A stretch of DNA of 6,032 nt from an uncultured Clostridia bacterium (GTDB taxonomy: Bacteria; Bacillota; Clostridia; Oscillospirales; Ruminococcaceae), in the NCBI GenBank assembly GCA_945947715.1, contig CAMEYZ010000134.1, forward strand, positions 1-6,032, in the 5' to 3' direction. A program made the position numbers and the translations under genes. Shown piece after piece: positions 1 through 4,750 of the stretch. Position 1 is the stretch's first letter. Every line of letters starts with the position of its first letter. The notes under the pieces are model-generated. The model ran no database searches, was not told where the DNA came from, and saw only the letters and a list, made by a program, of their open reading frames with translations.

Positions 1-7
1 AGATATC

Positions 8-25
8 AGTATGATAATCAATACT
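8..25. promoter_or_regulatory. Imperfect dyad downstream of the leftward promoter, possible operator
   Basis: The plus strand reads AGTATGATAATCAATACT. The outer arms AGTA/TACT and the inner arms TGAT/ATCA pair around a centre, with one unpaired base between the arms. It sits a few bases downstream of the expected start of the 38-66 promoter, where a repressor site would be plausible. The half TGATAAT resembles half of a Fur-family box, but the other half does not match well. No binding protein can be assigned. Confidence 0.25.
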
Positions 26-37
26 TCACCTATTTTA

Positions 38-66
38 ATTATAACACATAGCGCAGATTATTGCAA
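38..66 (-). promoter_or_regulatory. Sigma-A-type promoter reading out of the left edge
   Basis: On the minus strand a -35 TTGCAA (61-66) is followed by a 17-base spacer and a perfect -10 TATAAT (38-43), preceded by TGT (extended -10). It begins just past the terminator of the XRE gene, so it most likely drives a separate leftward gene whose coding region lies outside the window. A short AGGTG-like purine stretch follows on the minus strand, but no start codon can be assigned with confidence. Confidence 0.65.
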
Positions 67-73
67 TACCCCG

Positions 74-121
74 AAAAAATAAAAAGCATGTAAGCTTTTT
101 CCAGAAGCCCACATGCTCTTT
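74..121 (-). terminator. Rho-independent terminator of the XRE regulator gene
   Basis: On the minus strand the arm AGCATGTGGGCTT (117 to 105) pairs with AAGCTTACATGCT (97 to 85) over 13 base pairs, two of them G-U, around the 7-base loop CTGGAAA. Five T residues, one A and six T residues follow. It lies directly after the stop codon at 133-135. The run of A before the stem on the minus strand is short, so it acts mainly leftward. Confidence 0.9.
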
Positions 122-132
122 CAAAATGAATT

Positions 133-906
133 TTACAGAAACATTTTTATGATACTCTTGAACGGTGACAGATAGGACGGGACTGTTTCGTCTATCAGTG
201 CCTTTACTGTGGCTATTTCCTGCTGGGAGAGCTCGCCCGTTTTCTGGAATATGCTTCCACTGGTCTGTGAATCGCCCAGTGCTATCATCGCTCTGGCATT
301 ATCTCCGATAGCAACATATTTTCCCACAGCCAGCGCGCCCACAGAAAAATCACCTACTGCGACCGCTCCCAGTGAGATGATGCCAAGACTTATCGCCCCC
401 GCAGCAAACGCTCCCACGGAAAAACAGCCTGCGGATAACAGCCCCACAGCCAACAGGCCAAAGGAGAAAAGTCCCAGCGAAAGCATGCCAAACGATAGCA
501 CACCAACCGAAACCAGTCCTACAGATATTATCCCCTTTGCTCTAAAACCTACCGCAATAAAGCCCTTCGCATTTCTTCCGATATGCCACAAAGGCATTCC
601 CCAAATGGTACGCTTGCTTTTCATTTCATGCAGAGAAACAGAAAGCCGTATATTTCCCTGAATGTCTTCCTGCGGCTGACCTGCCGATTTTTCGTCAATG
701 AGAGTATCCTCCTCGTCAAGCAGAAGATAATCTGTTGTGCAGCCGAACAGTCTGCTCATGCGTATCAGCTTTTCGGTCTCGGGATATGTAACATTGCTTT
801 CCCATTTGCTGATAGCCTGTCTCGACACTCCGAGGATATCGGCAAGCTGTTCCTGTGTATAATTGTTTTCTTTTCTCAGTTTTGAGAGCTTTTCGCCTAA
901 TGTCAT
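133..906 (-). CDS. XRE-family HTH regulator with an 18-unit glycine pentad-repeat C-terminal domain
   Basis: This 257-residue protein has a Cro/C1-type helix-turn-helix at residues 3-60, with a recognition region around residues 17-36 (TQEQLADILG then VSRQAISKWE), so sequence-specific DNA binding is expected. A polar linker (65-100) follows. Residues 106-195 are 18 consecutive five-residue units with Gly at every fifth position, typically hydrophobic-hydrophobic-Ser/Ala-hydrophobic-Gly. The units from about 125 to 185 carry no charge. Looser units (YVAIG, MIALG) and an amphipathic tail follow. The repeat could form a right-handed pentapeptide-like beta-solenoid or a membrane-associated region; neither is proven. 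The start at 906 is chosen because GGAGG (914-918) sits 7 bases upstream, and because an in-frame Met at 942 would fall at or before the predicted transcription start. The gene is monocistronic, with its own promoter and terminator. Target and ligand are unknown. Confidence 0.9.
   Translation of the reverse strand: MTLGEKLSKLRKENNYTQEQLADILGVSRQAISKWESNVTYPETEKLIRMSRLFGCTTDYLLLDEEDTLIDEKSAGQPQEDIQGNIRLSVSLHEMKSKRTIWGMPLWHIGRNAKGFIAVGFRAKGIISVGLVSVGVLSFGMLSLGLFSFGLLAVGLLSAGCFSVGAFAAGAISLGIISLGAVAVGDFSVGALAVGKYVAIGDNARAMIALGDSQTSGSIFQKTGELSQQEIATVKALIDETVPSYLSPFKSIIKMFL
322..591 (-). repeat. 18 tandem 15-base units encoding Gly pentads
   Basis: Eighteen codon quintets in perfect register encode residues 106-195 of the XRE protein, each ending in a glycine codon (for example LVSVG, MLSLG, LFSFG, AISLG). 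There is no insertion or deletion across 270 bases. At DNA level the units are diverged, mainly conserving GGx and AGx/GCx codons, so this is an old protein-level repeat rather than a fresh tandem duplication. Confidence 0.85.
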
Positions 907-913
907 AATGAAT

Positions 914-918
914 CCTCC
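914..918 (-). promoter_or_regulatory. Ribosome binding site that fixes the XRE start
   Basis: GGAGG on the minus strand lies 7 bases before the ATG at 904-906. The in-frame upstream ATG codons at 940-942 and 937-939 have no such site, and they sit at the predicted transcription start. Confidence 0.85.
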
Positions 919-943
919 ATTTCCGAACCTTTCGTTCATCATT

Positions 944-972
944 ATTGTAGCATAACACCCTGCAAAACTCCA
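944..972 (-). promoter_or_regulatory. Extended -10 promoter of the XRE gene
   Basis: On the minus strand TGCTACAAT gives an extended -10 (TACAAT at 944-949). The -35 at 17-base spacing (967-972, TGGAGT) is poor, which suggests dependence on the TGn element or on an activator. Transcription would start near 937. A small inverted repeat GAAC-N5-GTTC (925-937) just downstream could be an autoregulatory operator, as is common for XRE proteins, but this is inference. Confidence 0.5.
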
Positions 973-1038
973 CCATTTTCAGCTTTCTTTATGTAAGCTT
1001 CAGGTTGCATCGACGTAAAATGGAGCTTTTTCATATAC

Positions 1039-1079
1039 AAAAAAAGTATGTAAGCTCTCCCACGGAAAAGCCTACATAC
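1039..1079 (-). terminator. Rho-independent terminator of the PBP-methyltransferase operon
   Basis: On the minus strand GTATGTAGGCT (1079 to 1069) pairs with AGCTTACATAC (1056 to 1046) over 11 base pairs including one G-U, with possible extension into the loop. Seven T residues (1045 to 1039) follow. It lies right after the methyltransferase stop codon. Its arms closely resemble those of the terminator at 74-121. Confidence 0.9.
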
Positions 1080-1087
1080 ATAGAGCA

Positions 1088-2203
1088 TCATTTAAAATAC
1101 ATAAACAGCTGACACTTTATCATGCCGTTATAAAGCTTTCTGCGCTTGTCCGCTCTCTTTCCGAAGAAGCGTTCGAAATCCTCATGGGGAGAAATTATAT
1201 AGGACGGGCAGTCCGAATTTGCGGGGAACACCCTTCCCATAATGGAGTAAAGCTCCTCTGCTTCCCTCAGCTCCAACATTCTTTCTCCATAGGGCGGATT
1301 GCCGACGATAATCCCCCCATTTTCGGGAGAAAAACCCCTCACGTCCGCGCAGGTTATCTTCACCTTGTTGCGGACACCAGCCTTTGCGCAGTTTTCCATG
1401 GAAAGCTCCACACTCTCAGGGTCGATGTCCGAGCCGAAAGCGAAAAAGTCCGCGTCCTTATTTATTGCTGCGATAGCCTTATTTCGCTCCTCGCGCCATA
1501 TTTCCGAGGAAAAGCAGTCCCACTTCTCCGCCGCAAAGGAGCGCTTTATTCCCGGAGCAATGTTCATAGCCTTGTATGCAGCTTCTATGAGAAAGGTTCC
1601 GCTTCCGCAGAAGGGGTCGTAAAACTGCGTATCGCTGCGTATTCTTGCAAGGTCGATAATTCCCGCCGCAAGGGTCTCCTTGATAGGCGCAGCATTGGAA
1701 TTTTTTCTGTATCCTCTCTTGTGGAGCCCAGTCCCCGAGGTGTCAAGGTAGATAGCCGCCCTATCCTTTATGATGCTAAACTGTATCCGGTGGATACTTC
1801 CCGTTTCCTCGAACCATTTCACGCCATATTTTCCGCTGAGACGGTCAACTACGGCCTTCTTGATAATTGCCTGACAGTCGGGAATACTGTGGAGCTGCGA
1901 ATCCAGCGAATGTCCCTTGACAGGAAAGGCGTCAGACTTGGAGATATAGTCCTCCCAGGGCAGCTTTTTCACTCCCTCGAACAGGTCATCAAAGGAGTAT
2001 GCGTCAAACTCCGCAAGCTCGATAAGAACTCTCTCCGCTGTCGCAAGGCAGAGATTTGCCCTCGACACCAGCTCCTCGCCGCCGAAAAAGGACACTCTTC
2101 CGTCCGATACGCAAATATCCTCTCCGCCAATCTTATTCACTTCATATTTCAGTACGCTTTCCAGTCCGAAATGACAGGGACATACCAGCTTTAATCTTTC
2201 CAT
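1088..2203 (-). CDS. THUMP-domain class I SAM-dependent rRNA methyltransferase (YpsC / RlmL N-terminal-half type)
   Basis: This 371-residue cytoplasmic enzyme is predicted to methylate a guanine N2 of 23S rRNA using S-adenosylmethionine, by family similarity to YpsC and the m2G2445 half of RlmL. The N-terminal part (about 1-155) matches the ferredoxin-like plus THUMP RNA-binding region. The catalytic Rossmann domain follows: SAM-binding motif I DPFCGSGTFLIE (196-207), acidic motif II GSDID (257-261), ADVRG (286-290) and catalytic motif IV NPPYGERM (302-309). The family's C-terminal RKLYNG signature is at 355-360. Length is normal for the single-domain Gram-positive form. The ATG start lies 3 bases after the stop of the upstream PBP gene, and its AGAGGA ribosome binding site (2214-2219) is inside the PBP coding sequence, so the two are co-transcribed and probably translationally coupled. 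The exact modified nucleotide is inferred, not shown. Confidence 0.93.
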   Translation of the reverse strand: MERLKLVCPCHFGLESVLKYEVNKIGGEDICVSDGRVSFFGGEELVSRANLCLATAERVLIELAEFDAYSFDDLFEGVKKLPWEDYISKSDAFPVKGHSLDSQLHSIPDCQAIIKKAVVDRLSGKYGVKWFEETGSIHRIQFSIIKDRAAIYLDTSGTGLHKRGYRKNSNAAPIKETLAAGIIDLARIRSDTQFYDPFCGSGTFLIEAAYKAMNIAPGIKRSFAAEKWDCFSSEIWREERNKAIAAINKDADFFAFGSDIDPESVELSMENCAKAGVRNKVKITCADVRGFSPENGGIIVGNPPYGERMLELREAEELYSIMGRVFPANSDCPSYIISPHEDFERFFGKRADKRRKLYNGMIKCQLFMYFK

Positions 2204-2206
2204 AAA

Positions 2207-4480
2207 TTAGTCTTCCTCTGATTCATCAGGCTCCTCCGAGGCAGGCTCGGGCTCTTCCTCAGCTGCCGTTGTCACAGCTGTTTCCTCCGATGAGGTCTGC
2301 GAACTGCTCGAATAGCTTCCCTTGCATACGCCGCAGGTCTCCGGGAGAGCTGATTTCTTATAATATCCTACGCCGCCCGACTTGCAGTTTCCGTTGGAAA
2401 TAAGTCCTGTTTCGGCGCAGAAATAGTATTCCTCCACATCTTCGCACTCGGGGAACTTCGTAAGATCACCCTGCTCGGCAATATCGCCGAACACGTTCTT
2501 CCACACCTGCGCAGAGCTGTAATAGGTGCCTGTTTCAACGCTGTCGTTGTTGTCATAGCCGTACCATACGCCGCTGACATAATTGGGTGTGCAGCCCACG
2601 AAGAGCAGGTCGGCATAATTCTGAGTAGTACCTGTCTTGCCCGCAACGGGGATATTCCTGAGCTGAGCAGCAGTACCCGTTCCATTAGGACCGGAAACTA
2701 CCTGCTGCATCATCTTGTTCATAATATACGCAGTGTCCTCGCTGATAGACTGGATAGGCGTGTAGCTGTGCTCTAAAACAAGCTCTCCGCCGGGTCCCTC
2801 CACGCGAGTATATGATGTAGGCTGATAGTATTTTCCGAGATTTCCGAAGGGCTGATATGCCGCCACAAGCTCTCGTAAATATACGCCGTCAGTAAGAGCT
2901 CCCACCGCCATAGGCGCAAGGTTTGCGTCGTATGCGTTAAGGGTGGATATCTGGAACTTGTTCTGCACGAAGGAAAGCAGATTCTGAGGTCCGATAATCT
3001 CCGCCATCTGCGCAGGAACAGTGTTCAGCGACCTTTCCAGAGCATTATATACAAAAACATTCTCCATGCTCCAGATATCGGTATAGTTGCTGGGCCACTG
3101 TCTTGTGCTCATGGGGTCATTTTCGTCCTCTATTTCGATAGGCTCGTCGATAAATATTGACGAATAATTGATGAGGTCATGCTCGATGCCGTAGCTGTAA
3201 ACGGTGATAGGCTTAATGCAGGAACCAGGCTGACGTTTCGTCATGGTGGCATAGTTGAGGACATTATCTCCCGCCTTTTCGCCCACTGCTCCAGCGACTG
3301 CAAGGATATTTCCGTTGTAGTCCATGGCGATGAATGACGACTGAGGAGGATTGGTCAGAACGGTATCGGAGAAGGTGGAATAATCCTGATATTTTTTCTC
3401 GACCTCAAGCTGCATTTCAACGTTGCAGGTGGTATAAACCTTGTAGCCGCCGTTGTAGAGCCTGTCGCTGGCCTCTTCGTACTCGATGCCGTACAGGTCA
3501 ATAAAATCATGGATAACATCGTCGATGACCATATCCACGAACCAGTTCTGGATACCGTTGTCATTGGCGGTGTAGCTGTTGTCGATGTCGTTGGGAGAGC
3601 GGAAATGTACCTCTTCATTTACCGCTTCATTGTACTCATGCTCGGAGATAGCGCCGTATTCCAGCATATTTGACAGAACGACCTTCTGTCTTTCAAGGCA
3701 TGCCTCTTGGTCTGCCCAGGGATTGACCACCTCAGGGTTTTTGGGAATACCCGCAAGACAAGCGCCCTCGGCAATGGTAAGCTCACCCACATGCTTTCCG
3801 AAATACTTCTGAGAAGCAGCCTCGATGCCCGAGGTCTTTCCACCGAAGCCGATATAGTTCAGGTATGCTTCAAGGATATCCGTCTTTGTACAATACTGTT
3901 CTATCTGGCTGGCGCGGATTATCTCACGCATTTTTCTGTCCCAGCGTGCCTCCGAGTCTCCGGTAACATTTTTTACAAGCTGCTGAGTAATAGTGGAACC
4001 ACCCTGACGGGTACCCCAGATATTGATTATCTCGTTGACAAACGCTCCGAAGGTACGCTTCCAGTCAACGCCCTGATGCTCGTAGAAGCGGGCGTCCTCG
4101 GTATAGACAAAGGCGTCCTGAACATGCTGAGGGATATCGTCAATAGACACGGGGATACGATCGACGTTTCGGCTGAGCTTTTTCATCTGAACAAGAGCGT
4201 CGTTTTCGTCATATGCATAGATAAAGGACGAGCTTTGTTCATCAAGGCTGTCCAGGTCGATGTCGATGGTAGTGTTTTGTACGAACTGCACAACATAGAC
4301 CGTCAGCGCAGCAGCAAGTATCGACCCTGTTATAAGCACGATAAGGACCAGCGAAAGCAGAGTAGTTCCGATGACCGCAAAGGTCTTCTTTACGGGGTTG
4401 GATTTTTTCTTTTTCTTCTTTTTCTTCTTGGGGACTTCATCGGTGTATGTATCCGCAGTTTTCTTTTCTTTATTATTCAA
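2207..4480 (-). CDS. Class A penicillin-binding protein (PBP1A-type transglycosylase/transpeptidase)
   Basis: This bifunctional peptidoglycan synthase has 757 residues from the TTG start. A cytoplasmic tail has nine consecutive Lys (18-26), followed by one membrane segment (about 34-67), so the catalytic domains face outside. The GT51 glycosyltransferase domain follows (about 110-280), with EDARFYEHQGVD (catalytic Glu 128), GGSTITQQLVKN (160-171) and a typical downstream region. The transpeptidase domain (about 380-650) has all three active-site motifs: Ser420-Cys-Ile-Lys423, SLN (484-486) and KTG (615-617). Five Cys (679, 688, 699, 716, 719) and a Ser/Thr/Glu-rich acidic tail end the protein. 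The TTG start at 4478-4480 is preferred because GGAGG (4491-4495) lies 10 bases upstream. An in-frame ATG at 4499-4501 lacks a binding site, and the ATG at 4550-4552 lies upstream of the -10. It is the first gene of an operon with the methyltransferase. Confidence 0.95.
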   Translation of the reverse strand: MNNKEKKTADTYTDEVPKKKKKKKKKSNPVKKTFAVIGTTLLSLVLIVLITGSILAAALTVYVVQFVQNTTIDIDLDSLDEQSSSFIYAYDENDALVQMKKLSRNVDRIPVSIDDIPQHVQDAFVYTEDARFYEHQGVDWKRTFGAFVNEIINIWGTRQGGSTITQQLVKNVTGDSEARWDRKMREIIRASQIEQYCTKTDILEAYLNYIGFGGKTSGIEAASQKYFGKHVGELTIAEGACLAGIPKNPEVVNPWADQEACLERQKVVLSNMLEYGAISEHEYNEAVNEEVHFRSPNDIDNSYTANDNGIQNWFVDMVIDDVIHDFIDLYGIEYEEASDRLYNGGYKVYTTCNVEMQLEVEKKYQDYSTFSDTVLTNPPQSSFIAMDYNGNILAVAGAVGEKAGDNVLNYATMTKRQPGSCIKPITVYSYGIEHDLINYSSIFIDEPIEIEDENDPMSTRQWPSNYTDIWSMENVFVYNALERSLNTVPAQMAEIIGPQNLLSFVQNKFQISTLNAYDANLAPMAVGALTDGVYLRELVAAYQPFGNLGKYYQPTSYTRVEGPGGELVLEHSYTPIQSISEDTAYIMNKMMQQVVSGPNGTGTAAQLRNIPVAGKTGTTQNYADLLFVGCTPNYVSGVWYGYDNNDSVETGTYYSSAQVWKNVFGDIAEQGDLTKFPECEDVEEYYFCAETGLISNGNCKSGGVGYYKKSALPETCGVCKGSYSSSSQTSSEETAVTTAAEEEPEPASEEPDESEED

Positions 4481-4490
4481 ATCAACGCAT

Positions 4491-4495
4491 CCTCC
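4491..4495 (-). promoter_or_regulatory. Ribosome binding site favouring a TTG start for the PBP
   Basis: GGAGG on the minus strand lies 10 bases before TTG (4478-4480). It lies inside the reading frame if translation began at the ATG at 4499-4501, which has no purine-rich site ahead of it. The spacing is slightly long, so the choice is probable rather than certain. Confidence 0.65.
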
Positions 4496-4540
4496 GTTCA
4501 TAAAATCAGCGCAAAAATCGGTTAAAGTTATACAATTTAT

Positions 4541-4569
4541 ATTATAACACAAATCTACGCAAATGTTAA
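4541..4569 (-). promoter_or_regulatory. Strong sigma-A promoter of the PBP-methyltransferase operon
   Basis: On the minus strand a -35 TTAACA (4564-4569, five of six consensus bases) is followed by exactly 17 bases and then a perfect -10 TATAAT (4541-4546), with TGT ahead of it. Transcription would begin near 4534, giving a leader of about 54 bases to the TTG start. Confidence 0.85.
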
Positions 4570-4737
4570 GCTATTTTTTGGATTTTGGCGATTTATCCTT
4601 ATTTATAAAAAATATCCGCTGATAATTATGTATATTGACGAAATGCAGATAGGCACAGGCTTTTTGCAGCGAGGAATAAAAAACGCTCAGCTCTCATATT
4701 ATATACGGACAAGTGATCAAAAAGGGCTAAAAGCTAT
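4570..4737 (+). other. AT-rich leader region of the ATPase gene, no gene seen
   Basis: Together with the PBP promoter this makes a divergent intergenic region of 270 bases. No open reading frame of note is present. On the plus strand several AT-rich -10-like strings occur (GATAAT 4621-4626, TATTAT 4697-4702) and a TTGACG at 4635-4640, but none combine at 16-18 base spacing into a convincing promoter. No match to the conserved core of the Mn2+ (yybP-ykoY) riboswitch, sometimes found before cation ATPases, was recognised by eye. Confidence 0.4.
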
Positions 4738-4742
4738 GGAGG
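4738..4742 (+). promoter_or_regulatory. Ribosome binding site of the P-type ATPase
   Basis: GGAGG is 8 bases before the ATG at 4751-4753. An in-frame ATG at 4736-4738 overlaps this site and has only a weak AGGG (4723-4726) ahead, so the downstream ATG is preferred. Confidence 0.8.
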
Positions 4743-4750
4743 AAAATCAT

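Noticed and set aside
209..661. Long plus-strand open frame opposite the XRE gene
   Set aside because: It is antisense to the pentad repeats, and its regular Pro/Ser/Thr composition is the mirror of Gly codons. It has no ribosome binding site or recognisable domain.
716..976. 86-codon minus-strand frame overlapping the XRE start
   Set aside because: It runs in another frame through the HTH coding region, without a binding site or recognisable domain.
973..1023. Inverted repeat CCATTTT / AAAATGG upstream of the XRE promoter
   Set aside because: A seven-base stem with a loop of about 37 bases in AT-rich DNA is weak and can occur by chance. It is not called as a feature, though it could be an operator pair.
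1184..2194. 336-codon plus-strand open frame opposite the methyltransferase
   Set aside because: The minus-strand frame carries clear SAM and NPPY motifs. The plus frame has no domain and is a shadow of codon bias.
4668..4687. Possible leader hairpin AGCG / CGCT before the ATPase
   Set aside because: Only four base pairs, flanked by mismatches, and no known riboswitch core was recognised.
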